A stretch of 64,000 nt of DNA from Gottfriedia acidiceleris. GTDB lineage: Bacteria; Bacillota; Bacilli; Bacillales; Bacillaceae_G. Positions 7,511-16,085 of the stretch are shown here, in pieces. A program made the position numbers and the translations under genes. The notes under the pieces are model-generated. The model saw only the letters and a list, made by a program, of their open reading frames with translations, searched no databases and was not told the DNA's origin. Within the stretch, counting starts at the first letter, position 1, and the number at the start of each line of letters is the position of its first letter. The stretch spans positions 1 to 64,000 of the forward strand of contig NZ_SCFN01000017.1 of assembly GCF_004138285.1 (NCBI RefSeq). The letters run 5' to 3'.

Positions 7511-8518
7511 TTAGTTATTAAATGCGTTGTTTTTTTCAAATTCCTTTAAACCCATAAGCAAAAGCTTCTCAGTAATGTCCTCAATTCCAGTATGATGATC
7601 TAGTGCAATTTGTTTAATCTTTTCTTTTATTAAATCTTTCACAAAAATAGTTAGTTGCTCTTGATTACTCGTAAACACAATAAAACCTGGTCTAGTAGAA
7701 AGCTTACCATCAATTAAACAGTTTTGTAAAATTTCAAAATCTTGTTCAATTTGTACATCAAGATACGGTAGTTTAATTGGTTTTATTTCGACCTTAATTG
7801 AGTTGTTCATTATATAAAGATTCATATTTTGATGTCCAATGTGTTTATAAAATGAATCGATAATGCCAAAAATCGGGGCGCTAATTGATTGAGGTATTGG
7901 AAATTGAAATGAGATCATTCCTCTTTTAGTACTATGACTGGCTTTCTTCATTTCATAGGCCTTTCTAAAACCACGGCTTATAAGTTCTTCTTTGTTTAAA
8001 AGTTCTCCCATATTCGTTTTTGCTACGATTTCAGTATTTTCATTAAGCTCGATGATTCGGGCTTTTTCGTTCGAGTTTGGAATTTCATATAGACCGAATA
8101 AGTAAAATTCTAAGTCTTTTGTAAAAAATGACTTTTTTCTTGATGCATTTTTTTGTGAGAATTTTAGATTTTCAATTTCTTCTTCTGGAATAAATACAGT
8201 TAATCTACCTTTAAAATTTACTTTACTTGCGTTAATTTTTCCGGCTTTTATATATTGATGGATTGTTGCTTTTGATACTCCTAATAAATTAGCTGTTTCA
8301 AGAACAGTTAATCCTACCGGTTTTACAGTTTGAGACTTTAACTGATTAAGATCCTCTAGGTAAAACCTCATTGTCCCATCGATTTGCCAATCCTCATAAA
8401 CAAGCTTAAGTTTCCCAGCCTTTACATAATTGTAAATCGTTTGTTTCGATACACCTAACAGTTCTACAGCCTCATTTGTTGTAACAATCTCTTTCGTATT
8501 TTGATCTTGTTCTAACAT
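7511..8518 (-). CDS. Protein with two excisionase/MerR-like HTH domains
   Basis: 335 residues. Two consecutive HTH_17-like units are visible: residues ~12-60 (TTNEAVELLGVSKQTIYNYVKAGKL) and ~68-118 (TVLETANLLGVSKATIHQYIKAGKI). They are clear duplicates of each other. The remaining ~215 residues match no family I recognise and contain a basic segment (NASRKKSFFTKDLEFYLFGLYEI). It is divergent from the tyrosine recombinase at 8804, across a very AT-rich 285-bp region, suggesting it controls or assists that recombinase. ATG with an AAGGAAG site upstream. Confidence 0.65.
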   Translation of the reverse strand: MLEQDQNTKEIVTTNEAVELLGVSKQTIYNYVKAGKLKLVYEDWQIDGTMRFYLEDLNQLKSQTVKPVGLTVLETANLLGVSKATIHQYIKAGKINASKVNFKGRLTVFIPEEEIENLKFSQKNASRKKSFFTKDLEFYLFGLYEIPNSNEKARIIELNENTEIVAKTNMGELLNKEELISRGFRKAYEMKKASHSTKRGMISFQFPIPQSISAPIFGIIDSFYKHIGHQNMNLYIMNNSIKVEIKPIKLPYLDVQIEQDFEILQNCLIDGKLSTRPGFIVFTSNQEQLTIFVKDLIKEKIKQIALDHHTGIEDITEKLLLMGLKEFEKNNAFNN

Positions 8519-8803
8519 TGGAATTCTTCCTTTTTCATTGGTTTATAGACTCATTATATCATAATTATTTCCAACAAATTGTTAAAAAGTAATTAAACAG
8601 ATACAAATTAATCTATTTATTTATAAATAATTAATTATACGTAATTTGTTTAAAGTAGAATAATAGTGTATTTTTCTACCTTAATCATTTCATGCATTTT
8701 AATATTTATAAAAAATTGAAGTGAATTATTTAACTGGAAAAAGTATTCGAATTAATACTATAAATACAATGATTTATGTATAATAGATTATGAGGTGAGT
8801 AAT
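8519..8803. promoter_or_regulatory. AT-rich divergent region between double-HTH gene and recombinase
   Basis: Intergenic region holding promoters for both neighbours. It contains a perfect 14-bp palindrome TTATTTATAAATAA at 8617-8630 and a -10-like TATAAT at 8778-8783 region. No long direct repeats typical of att sites were recognised. Confidence 0.4.
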
Positions 8804-9958
8804 ATGTTAGTAAAATCCAATCTACTTATTACAAATTCAATTCATTTCCCAGCTACGAATCTTATTGAATCCAACATAATTGAGTATTTAATAGATGAAA
8901 CATACTTTCCTATTCTTCTACAAACAAAGTTTGAAAATGAAAAAAATCATCTGATGATCTATGAAAGTTTTTCTGATTTAGACATGATCTACTACTTTGT
9001 CCATCAAAGAAAAGATATTCAAAAATCGAAACAACGAAAAGATAGTACAAAGATGGAATACATACGAGAATTACTGCAGTTTTTTCGATACTTGATGAAG
9101 AGTGAAGAATTTTTGCGTCAGGATGTAGAATCTTATATAGAGACTTCATTTTTCAAAAATTTAAAACAAAGACACATCGATTCTTATCAACAATGGCTAT
9201 CTACTTATCAGTACGGTTCAAACAAGAAACAATATCGTGTTACAACTCTTTCAAGAAAACTTGTGATATTAAAAAGCTTTTTTAAGTTTTTATTTGATAG
9301 TCATTATGTTCAAGTACCTTTATACACTCGAATATTGAATGCAAAAATTACAAAAGATGACCTACCAAATCGCGATTTAGAAGAAAGTGAAGTTAAAGCA
9401 TTATTGAATTTTTATAATGGAAATATTTTAAAAACGACTATAATCAAATTATTAGCTACAACTGGTATGCGAATTCGGGAACTAGCTGAGGCAAATTGGG
9501 GTAAAGTTACAAAGGATTCAAACGGTTATTGGCTCGAAATTGTTGGAAAAGGAAATAAAAAACGTGAAGTTAAATTATTAAATCACGTATTTATAGATCT
9601 ATGTAAACTAAGGAGTCGACGTGGTTTATCAAATCAAATTTCAAAAACTGATTCAAGTCCATTTTTTCCAAATAAACTGAATCAACATTATTCGTTTAAA
9701 TATTTATCAAAATATGTAATTGAAATGATAAAAGATTCTGAGTTAACTTTTGTGAAAGATCATAATCGAACGAACAATATTAGTCCTCACTTCTTTCGAC
9801 ATCATTATGCATGTCGTTCAATTGAAAAAGGTGCCAGCATTTATCAAGTTAGTCGAAGTTTAGGTCATGAAAGTATTCAAACGACTGAACTTTATTTAGC
9901 AAAAATGATGAATCGAACACAAAATGCAAGTAATGTTTGGGATGATGAAGATTATTAA
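8804..9958 (+). CDS. Tyrosine recombinase/integrase
   Basis: Site-specific recombinase, 384 residues. N-terminal core-binding (SAM-like) domain at ~55-170, catalytic domain after ~185. Catalytic residues are all present: R in TGMRIRELAEANW, K in GKGNKKREV, HxxR in PHFFRHHYACR, H in SLGHESIQTT, and the nucleophile Y in ELYLAKM. ATG at 8804 has GAGGTG 6 bases upstream; a GTG at 8795 would overlap that site. No phage or plasmid genes, tRNA or attachment repeats lie nearby, so this is an orphan recombinase; the divergent double-HTH protein is its only obvious partner. Confidence 0.88.
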   Translation: MLVKSNLLITNSIHFPATNLIESNIIEYLIDETYFPILLQTKFENEKNHLMIYESFSDLDMIYYFVHQRKDIQKSKQRKDSTKMEYIRELLQFFRYLMKSEEFLRQDVESYIETSFFKNLKQRHIDSYQQWLSTYQYGSNKKQYRVTTLSRKLVILKSFFKFLFDSHYVQVPLYTRILNAKITKDDLPNRDLEESEVKALLNFYNGNILKTTIIKLLATTGMRIRELAEANWGKVTKDSNGYWLEIVGKGNKKREVKLLNHVFIDLCKLRSRRGLSNQISKTDSSPFFPNKLNQHYSFKYLSKYVIEMIKDSELTFVKDHNRTNNISPHFFRHHYACRSIEKGASIYQVSRSLGHESIQTTELYLAKMMNRTQNASNVWDDEDY

Positions 9959-9962
9959 TAAG

Positions 9963-9995
9963 AAAACCCCCATTTTAAAAAAAAGGGGGTTTTTA
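9963..9995 (+). terminator. Terminator after the recombinase gene
   Basis: AAAACCCCC / GGGGGTTTTT stem with an A/T loop, starting just after the stop codon. Confidence 0.8.
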
Positions 9996-10091
9996 TACTT
10001 TATGCTTGTTTACATAATATTATTATAAATAACTCGTTTAAAATATTTGGCGAAATATGAAAATATAAATTAGTGACTAAAAGATGGAACT

Positions 10092-10361
10092 TTAAAGCTT
10101 TACCACTACTTCAGTTCCATCTTTTAGCTTCGTATCAACAAGTATTAGTCCACGGTTTTTAGTAAGTCCCTGCAGTAACGGCTTCAAATCTTTTCTATCA
10201 ATTTCAGGAAAATTGAATTTGTTACCATTTTTTTTAATTGCTTTATTTATTAAATGATTAAGCCATTTGGATGTGATGATCAAACTAGCTAAATTTAAAG
10301 CCGCATATGGAACGGGAATGGAGAATCGCTTTCCTTCTATTTTCACCTTGACCTTTAACAT
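10092..10361 (-). CDS. Short SHOCT-operon protein, related to its upstream neighbour
   Basis: 89 residues. The central part (SIPVPYAALNLASLIITSKWLNHLINKAI) resembles the middle of the upstream 128-residue protein (VNVPINLVKAVLKVGTNIAEKI), and both end in a DGTEVVVKL / DKVFVVIE strand. It therefore looks like a second copy lacking the N-terminal SHOCT-like part. It is the last gene of a three-gene minus-strand operon and starts 3 bases after its neighbour ends. Function unknown. Confidence 0.6.
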   Translation of the reverse strand: MLKVKVKIEGKRFSIPVPYAALNLASLIITSKWLNHLINKAIKKNGNKFNFPEIDRKDLKPLLQGLTKNRGLILVDTKLKDGTEVVVKL

Positions 10362-10364
10362 AAT

Positions 10365-10751
10365 CTACTCAATCACAACAAAAACTTTATCACCGTTAGA
10401 TGAAGTGATGTCAACGATTTGTCCGACCATTTCGTTTTCGATTGCTTCGATTAAGAGATCAACGTTAATATCTTTTACATATTTTTCAGCTTCAGGAATT
10501 TTTTCAGCAATATTTGTACCTACTTTTAAAACAGCCTTTACAAGATTAATCGGTACATTAACATTAACATTATCTCCAACTTCAGAGTTCACACGAATCT
10601 TTAAAATTTTATTTCCATATGGTTCTTTTTTTAAAGATACTCGTTCTGGCTGGTCTTTATCTTGTAAAATATTAATCAATTCACTTGCTTTATCCTTATC
10701 AATCTTTCCTTCTTCCATCAACGTTAAGATTCTTGAAATCTCGTCTTTCAT
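10365..10751 (-). CDS. SHOCT-like domain protein (YvlB-type N-terminus)
   Basis: 128 residues. Residues 1-30 (EISRILTLMEEGKIDKDKASELINIL) form a SHOCT-like helical hairpin, as in YvlB/DUF4097-linked proteins of Bacillus. The remainder predicts a small alpha/beta domain with strand ILKIRVNSE and a final strand GDKVFVVIE. Start overlaps the stop of the DUF2089 regulator by 1 base, so translation is coupled. A role in envelope stress sensing is known for some SHOCT/YvlB relatives; here it is only an inference. Confidence 0.65.
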   Translation of the reverse strand: MKDEISRILTLMEEGKIDKDKASELINILQDKDQPERVSLKKEPYGNKILKIRVNSEVGDNVNVNVPINLVKAVLKVGTNIAEKIPEAEKYVKDINVDLLIEAIENEMVGQIVDITSSNGDKVFVVIE

Positions 10752-11122
10752 TAAAAGTCCCCCTCTTTTAATAATTGAATTGCTTTCTCAGCCGTAATTT
10801 CGCCTTTTTCCAATAATGTTACAATTTTTGATTTATCTATTTCTGGTTTCTTTTGAGTGGAATATCCAAGAGTAGAGATAATTTCATCTAATTTTCCTCT
10901 GACGGTCGGATAAGAAATTCCTAGTTCCTTTTCGACCTCTTTGATATTTCCACGACATTTAAGAAAAATCTCAATAAAATGAAGTTGTTCTTGGCCTAGA
11001 GCCGCTAATTTCGATACTTCAAATTCATTTTCGATCGTTGTCTGACAATGATTACAATGTAGCTTAGTAATTTTAAGTGCCTTGCTGCAAACAGGACAAT
11101 TAGTGAGTAAAGGATACGACAT
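10751..11122 (-). CDS. DUF2089 family regulator
   Basis: 123 residues. N-terminal zinc-ribbon-like pair CPVCSKALKITKLHCNHC, a conserved LGQEQLHFIEIFLKCRGNIKEVEKELGISYPTVRGKLDEI segment that is a clear helix-turn-helix, and a C-terminal SHOCT-like tail (LLEKGEITAEKAIQLLKEG). This is the full DUF2089 architecture. It heads an operon with two small SHOCT-like proteins and probably controls it. Confidence 0.85.
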   Translation of the reverse strand: MSYPLLTNCPVCSKALKITKLHCNHCQTTIENEFEVSKLAALGQEQLHFIEIFLKCRGNIKEVEKELGISYPTVRGKLDEIISTLGYSTQKKPEIDKSKIVTLLEKGEITAEKAIQLLKEGDF

Positions 11123-11442
11123 ACTGTTCTCCTTTCTTTTATTTAATCATATCATACACTATATATTTAATTTTTCAAACAAAAATTTAAATTTATTTAT
11201 AAAAATTTATATTTTAATTAAATTATTTAATATTTATATTTAATAAATTGATTCGTCGAACGTAAAAGTTTAATCTTTCTATAAATCTTTATCTTTTTAT
11301 TCATTAATTCAATGTGTATATTAAATAAATTTATTTTTGGATCATAAAAGTAAAAAAAAAGACTCTTTAAGGAGTCTGGATAAAATCTTTAATTAGCTCG
11401 CTCATTATCTATGAGCTTTAGAGGATCATATTTTTTGTCTAT
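11123..11442. other. AT-rich intergenic region with a terminator
   Basis: About 320 bp, mostly A/T runs. It contains the promoter area of the DUF2089 operon near 11125-11180 and, at 11351-11377, a minus-strand terminator for bmrR (AGACTC / GAGTCT stem followed on the minus strand by nine T). No coding potential seen. Confidence 0.6.
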
Positions 11443-12291
11443 CTATTCTCTTTCATCATCGACCAATACTCTCATTTCAATTAAAAATTCTTCTTTTTGA
11501 TTCGGTGAATAATTATTATGTATTAATGACTCATATATATCACTTTTAATCGTTATTTGATGTTTGTCTATATAGTTAATAAGTCTTTGTAAGTTTGTAA
11601 AATAATCATCCGATGATACGCTTTTATAAGTAATGCATATGTATTTTCCTTCGGGTATTGTTGAAACCTCGGTACCCGGCAATAGTAGTGTAGTTTGTTT
11701 TTTTGTTAAAACGGGTGTAAATAAATATTGATATGTTACTTCATTAACATGTGTATAAAATTTATATGGCACAATGGCACCATACCCATTGTTCCTAAAA
11801 CCTTCTGTAGATGCAGCAAATTTCTTCAATTTACTGTATGAGGCATTTAAAATATTTTTCGGGTCTATCCCTTTAGCTTTTGTCTGTATGATTTGCATTT
11901 CTTCTTCATACGAAAAAAACACTTCACCAAATTGAGGATAATCCTTTTGTTTTTGCAATCCTTTTTTTGCATTCGCGATGATTTTTTCAATTTCGATTAA
12001 TGAATCTATTTTTTCCTTTACAATTTTTTCTTGTTCTGTTAAAAAGGAGAAAAATTCATCCCTCTTTAGCCCCTGTACTTCTTTCATCTCTTCTAATGGA
12101 GTACCAATATATTTGAGTGATTTGATTAAATCGAGAAGATGAATTTGTGAGTCTTTGTAATATCGATAATTCGTATCTGGATCGACATAGGCTGGTTTAA
12201 ATAAGTTGATTTTATCATAATATCGGAGTGCTTTAATTGAAATATTAACTAATTTGGATACCTCACCTATTGTATAAAGTTTTTCCTTCAC
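11443..12291 (-). CDS. bmrR: Multidrug-efflux transcription activator BmrR
   Basis: MerR-family activator of 282 residues very like Bacillus subtilis BmrR. Winged HTH at residues 5-70 (LYTIGEVSKLVNISIKALRYYDKINLFKPAYVDPDT), a coiled-coil linker (~80-118), and a C-terminal GyrI-like ligand-binding domain (~122-280) that binds lipophilic cations. GTG at 12291 follows GGAGG by 8 bases and matches the known BmrR start (MKE-YxIGEVSK). It lies directly downstream of bmr on the same strand, as in B. subtilis, with a hairpin between them. Confidence 0.93.
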   Translation of the reverse strand: MKEKLYTIGEVSKLVNISIKALRYYDKINLFKPAYVDPDTNYRYYKDSQIHLLDLIKSLKYIGTPLEEMKEVQGLKRDEFFSFLTEQEKIVKEKIDSLIEIEKIIANAKKGLQKQKDYPQFGEVFFSYEEEMQIIQTKAKGIDPKNILNASYSKLKKFAASTEGFRNNGYGAIVPYKFYTHVNEVTYQYLFTPVLTKKQTTLLLPGTEVSTIPEGKYICITYKSVSSDDYFTNLQRLINYIDKHQITIKSDIYESLIHNNYSPNQKEEFLIEMRVLVDDERE

Positions 12292-12325
12292 TTCAATCAC
12301 CTCCACAATCTTATTTTAGCAAAAG

Positions 12326-12360
12326 AAGCATATTCTTTATTCGAAAAAAAGAATACGCTT
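12326..12360 (-). terminator. Hairpin between bmr and bmrR
   Basis: Near-perfect stem of AAGCATATTCTTT (12326-12338) with AAAGAATACGCTT (12348-12360), one mismatch. On the minus strand it is followed by CTTTT. It may end bmr transcripts or reduce read-through into bmrR. Confidence 0.6.
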
Positions 12361-12370
12361 TTTTGATTAA

Positions 12371-13534
12371 TTATGCTGTTCGATATACTGGCATTTTCCA
12401 GGCAATTGTTAAACCAACACCACTCGCTAATAAGACTGTTGCAAAATAAAATGGATAGTTTAAGTCTATATCAAATAGGATTCCACCTATTATAGGTCCT
12501 ATTACATTCCCAAAACTAGTAAACATTGAATTCATTCCACCTACAAAGCCTTGTTCATTACCTGCAATCTTAGATAAATAGGTTGTAACGGCTGGACGCA
12601 TTAAATCAAAGCCTAAAAATACTGTAATCGTCACAAGTAAAATCATAAAGTATGAGTTCACAATTGTCATTAAAAACACTAGTATTGTAGAAAGGATTAA
12701 ACTATATCGAATTAATCGAATTTCTCCCATCCATTTAGTTAATCGATCAAATAGTGCTACTTGAGCAATCGCACCAACGATCCCGCCGCCAGTAATCATG
12801 ATTGCTATGTCTTTCGGTGTAAAACCAAATTTATGATTTGTGAACAGTGAAAATAATGATTCAAAAGCTGACAATCCAAATTGTGAAATCAATATAACCA
12901 TAAACGAGATAAAATACATCGGTGCAAAAATCCGTTTAAATCCTGGTTTTTGTCCTTTTTCTTCATTACTGACTTGATTTCGTTCTGGCTCGGGAAGGAC
13001 TGTAATAGATAAAATCCCTGCGAAAATCGCCAATCCTGCTGCAAAGAAGAAAGGTATGCGTGGACCATATTCTGCTAAAAATCCTCCAACACCTGGTCCA
13101 ACAATAAAACCTGTTGAAATTGCAGCCGACATATAGCCGAGTGCTTTTGCTCTTGTTTCGACAGTTGTAACATCTGCTATAAATGCTGTTACAGCTGGCA
13201 TAATGAATGCCGCACTTATACCACCTAGCATACGTGAAATAAAAAGAACCTCAATCGTTTTACCCATTCCGAATAAAAACTCTGAGATACTAAAGATTAA
13301 TAAACCCGTTATAATCATTTTTTTACGTCCGAACTGGTCTACCCAGCGACCTGCAATTGGTGAAAAAAATAATTGTGTAATAGCAAATGCAGCTACCATA
13401 TAGCCGACAATTGTACCAGATATATTTAACTCATTCATAATTGAAGGTGTGACTGGTATTACTAAGCCAATTCCTAAAAAAATAATGAATAAATTCATTA
13501 ATACTAAAGATAACATTATGTTTTGTTTTTTCAT
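12371..13534 (-). CDS. bmr: Multidrug efflux MFS transporter Bmr
   Basis: Proton-driven 12-helix exporter of the DHA1 family, 387 residues, closely resembling B. subtilis Bmr over its length. Visible motifs: GxxxDrxGRkk motif A in AGRWVDQFGRKKMIITG, motif C GYMSAAISTGFIVGPGVGGFL, and the acidic D in LGFDLMRPAVTTYLSKIAG. Exports lipophilic cations and fluoroquinolones in the known family members. The upstream BmrR promoter (13570-13600) and downstream bmrR make this the complete bmr locus. Confidence 0.93.
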   Translation of the reverse strand: MKKQNIMLSLVLMNLFIIFLGIGLVIPVTPSIMNELNISGTIVGYMVAAFAITQLFFSPIAGRWVDQFGRKKMIITGLLIFSISEFLFGMGKTIEVLFISRMLGGISAAFIMPAVTAFIADVTTVETRAKALGYMSAAISTGFIVGPGVGGFLAEYGPRIPFFFAAGLAIFAGILSITVLPEPERNQVSNEEKGQKPGFKRIFAPMYFISFMVILISQFGLSAFESLFSLFTNHKFGFTPKDIAIMITGGGIVGAIAQVALFDRLTKWMGEIRLIRYSLILSTILVFLMTIVNSYFMILLVTITVFLGFDLMRPAVTTYLSKIAGNEQGFVGGMNSMFTSFGNVIGPIIGGILFDIDLNYPFYFATVLLASGVGLTIAWKMPVYRTA

Positions 13535-13569
13535 CTTAACTCAACTCCTTTTAAAACTCTACAAAACAT

Positions 13570-13600
13570 AATGTAAAGCCTCCTCCAAGGGGAGAGTCAA
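13570..13600 (-). promoter_or_regulatory. BmrR-dependent bmr promoter with 19-bp spacer
   Basis: On the minus strand: -35 TTGACT (13600-13595), 19-bp spacer carrying the dyad CTCCCC-TTGG-AGGAGG, -10 TACATT (13575-13570). The over-long 19-bp spacer and the CCTCC/GGAGG dyad are the known hallmarks of the MerR-family BmrR promoter in B. subtilis, which BmrR untwists when drug is bound. Confidence 0.88.
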
Positions 13601-13698
13601 TTGATTTTTTTATCATTTTTAAATTCTATTTTTATGAATTCGCTTTCTTAATTTTATTAAATTAAATCTTTTAATCTATTTCTTTAAAATATAAAAAA

Positions 13699-13719
13699 GA
13701 GCCTCTTTGAGAGAAGCTC
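13699..13719 (-). terminator. Terminator after the 99-residue membrane protein gene
   Basis: Stem GAGC-CTCT / AGAG-GCTC (GAGCCTCTTTGAGAGAAGCTC on plus) followed on the minus strand by a T-run. Confidence 0.65.
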
Positions 13720-13797
13720 ATTGTAATTGGTACTTTGCATTAATCTATATAATATCATTGAAAGCTTTTAAAATTTTTATATATCTTAATGATAATC

Positions 13798-14097
13798 TTA
13801 TTTAACGTGACGAGTTTTTTGAAACATTCCGAGAATGCTCGATGTGACAAAACCAAGGGTTAGCGCGAAGGTTATATGTTGGTACAGACCGACGTCATCA
13901 ACAGCACCCATATGATGCCAAATATCGTTTGGTAGCGTTTTCCAAATATACCACAAGCATGATGTTACGATAACGGTAATAATTGGAATAGTCAGGCGCT
14001 TCCCAAGCGATGAAGCAATAAACATCATTAAAGCTAAACCAAGAATCGGTGTACTACCAAAAAACCATTGAAGTATATGAAAATCGATATTCTCCAT
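13798..14097 (-). CDS. Three-helix membrane protein of unknown function
   Basis: 99 residues with three hydrophobic segments (about 15-30, 35-52, 74-90). The loop between helices 2 and 3 carries WHHMGAVDDVGLYQH, three histidines that could bind metal. Good ribosome binding site (GAGGGATATGG). It follows the cupredoxin gene on the same strand; a terminator between them argues for separate transcription. No family recognised. Confidence 0.5.
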   Translation of the reverse strand: MENIDFHILQWFFGSTPILGLALMMFIASSLGKRLTIPIITVIVTSCLWYIWKTLPNDIWHHMGAVDDVGLYQHITFALTLGFVTSSILGMFQKTRHVK

Positions 14098-14216
14098 CCA
14101 TATCCCTCCTCATTCTAATTGTATGAGGAGTTTTTATTAAAAAGTAATGAAATGCCTTTATAAGTTAGAAATTAAGATGGCATTTCTTTAATGTGGAAGT
14201 TTATCAATATATAAAT

Positions 14217-14244
14217 AAAGTCAAGGCCGGGTGGCCTTGACTTT
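14217..14244 (-). terminator. Terminator after the cupredoxin gene
   Basis: Perfect 12-bp stem AAAGTCAAGGCC / GGCCTTGACTTT with a 4-base loop; it overlaps the stop codon of the cupredoxin gene. Confidence 0.85.
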
Positions 14245-14629
14245 ATTTTACAATTACTTTTCCTACCATACCTACATTAAAATGGTACTTACATGTAAGA
14301 TCATATGTATTTGCTTGTTTTGGTAACACTGAAATGGTTTTTTCACTTCTCGGTTGAACTTCTTCATCAATATTGAGCATTTTCACAGTAAATGTATGTG
14401 GTTTACTCCCTTTATTTCTCAATAATAAAGTTGTTTTTGTACCATTTGGAATCGTGATGTTTTTCGGATTAAAGTAATCATCATTCAACTCTACTACGAT
14501 TGTTTGTGCTCGGTCATTTGCATCTGAACCTTTAGATTCAGCAAAAGCTTTGAAATTACCTGGTGTTGCCATCAACACAATCGTTGCTAAAAAAACAATT
14601 AGTCCTGATAACCAATTTTTTATTAACAT
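14243..14629 (-). CDS. Secreted cupredoxin-domain protein
   Basis: 128 residues with an N-terminal signal/anchor (hydrophobic stretch ~8-22 ending near AFAES). The mature part is a cupredoxin-like beta sandwich. Copper ligands can be seen in the usual spacing: H in KPHTFTV and the C-terminal loop CKYHFNVGM (Cys, His, Met). That is a type I or related copper site. Likely an extracytoplasmic copper-binding or electron transfer protein. ATG preceded by GGAGGG. Confidence 0.8.
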   Translation of the reverse strand: MLIKNWLSGLIVFLATIVLMATPGNFKAFAESKGSDANDRAQTIVVELNDDYFNPKNITIPNGTKTTLLLRNKGSKPHTFTVKMLNIDEEVQPRSEKTISVLPKQANTYDLTCKYHFNVGMVGKVIVK

Positions 14630-14755
14630 TTGAACTCCCTCCTTTCCTATGCAATATTCTTTTCCATTTGATGGAATATTATCACGATTTTTTAAAAATA
14701 ACTGGTATAAAAAAACTGTTCTCTTTAGAGAAAACAGTTTTTAATTTATTTCAAG

Positions 14756-15805
14756 TTATAGATTTGCTTCCCATTTTGCGATTTCTTCTCGTACGATTGG
14801 TGCAACTTCTTTACCCAATAGTTCGATTGCGTTCATTACGTCTGCATGTGGCATCGAACCAACTGGTACGTGAAGCATAAATCTTGTAATACCTACATTT
14901 TTTCGGAGGTGAATGATTTTTTGTGCTACAGTATCAGAATCACCAACATAAAGTGCACCTTCAAAGCTTCGTGCCGTATCAAATGCAGATCGGTCATAAA
15001 TTCCCCATCCCCGTTCCTTTCCAAGCTTATTCATAACTTGCTGTGTTGATGGGAAAAATTTATCAGCTGCAGTCCTAGTATCCTCTGCGATGAACCCATG
15101 TGAATGGGATGCAATCTGTAGTTTGTTTACATCATGACCAGCATGAGCTGCTGCTTTTTTATAAAGCTCGACAAGTGGTGCGAACTGAATTGCCCGTCCA
15201 CCTATAATAGCAATTACTAGTGGAAGTCCTAATAATCCAGCTCGAACAACTGACTCACTGTTTCCGCCGCTTCCAATCCAAATTGGCAGGGGCTCCTGTA
15301 CTGGACGAGGATAGATTCCTATATTGTTAATGGCTGGACGATGTTTTCCACTCCATGTTACGAATTCAGATTTTTGCAAGGTTAACAGTAAATCCAGTTT
15401 TTCTTCAAAAAGTTCATCATAGTCGTTTAATTTATAGCCAAATAAAGGAAATGATTCGATGAATGAACCCCGTCCCGCCATGATTTCCGCTCGTCCATTC
15501 GAAATACCATCAAGCGTAGCAAAATCTTGAAATACTCTTACCGGATCTGCTGATGATAGTACAGTTACGGCACTTGTTAGCCGAATACGATTTGTTTGGA
15601 ATGCAGCCGCTGCTAGTACGACAGCTGGCGATGATGCTGCAAAATCATTACGATGATGTTCACCTACTCCAAATACATCTAATCCTACTTGATCTGCAAG
15701 AATAATCTCCTCAACCACTTCACGCAATCGTTCTGCATGACTTATTACATCACCCGTATTTGCATCAGGTGTTGTTTCTACAAAAGTACTGATTCCTATT
15801 TCCAT
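14756..15805 (-). CDS. LLM-class flavin-dependent monooxygenase
   Basis: 349-residue bacterial luciferase-like TIM-barrel protein. Motifs: DQVGLDVFGVGEHHRNDFAASSPAVVLAAAA, TSAVTVLSSADPVRVFQDFATLDGISNGRAEIMAGRGS, and a conserved C-terminal VHVPVGSMPH-like end. Uses reduced FMN to oxidise an unknown substrate. Faces the glutathione transferase-like gene at 16086 across a 280-bp divergent region. Bacillus paralogues (YhbI/YvbT type) are similar. No flavin reductase gene is adjacent. Confidence 0.88.
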   Translation of the reverse strand: MEIGISTFVETTPDANTGDVISHAERLREVVEEIILADQVGLDVFGVGEHHRNDFAASSPAVVLAAAAFQTNRIRLTSAVTVLSSADPVRVFQDFATLDGISNGRAEIMAGRGSFIESFPLFGYKLNDYDELFEEKLDLLLTLQKSEFVTWSGKHRPAINNIGIYPRPVQEPLPIWIGSGGNSESVVRAGLLGLPLVIAIIGGRAIQFAPLVELYKKAAAHAGHDVNKLQIASHSHGFIAEDTRTAADKFFPSTQQVMNKLGKERGWGIYDRSAFDTARSFEGALYVGDSDTVAQKIIHLRKNVGITRFMLHVPVGSMPHADVMNAIELLGKEVAPIVREEIAKWEANL

Positions 15806-16085
15806 TAAACTATTCCTCCGAATTTCTGTAATTTTTAATCAGATTTTGAGTAGATTTACAAGTTTCTTTTGCTATATTTATTAATCTTTTTAAATATACC
15901 TCAAATTCGAGATAAATTCTAACAAAGTAGTATAACAGCGTTAACTAGTCATTATATGTATTTCGAGAAAAAATACATTTTCTGAATATTTAGAGTATAA
16001 TAGAGTATTAGAATTACTTCTATGTTCCTCTTCAAAAATTCTAATCAAAAATATTATCCAAAGTAGTGAGAAAGGAAGTTTAGGT
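15806..16085. promoter_or_regulatory. Divergent promoter region, LLM oxidoreductase / GST-like gene
   Basis: AT-rich 280 bp with a TATAAT-like box at about 15998 (GAGTATAATAGAG) suitable for the plus-strand gene. No inverted repeat operator stood out. Confidence 0.35.

Noticed and set aside
8519-10090. Attachment sites or a complete integrative element around the tyrosine recombinase
   Set aside because: No flanking direct repeats, tRNA gene or phage/conjugation genes could be seen; only the recombinase and its neighbour are present.
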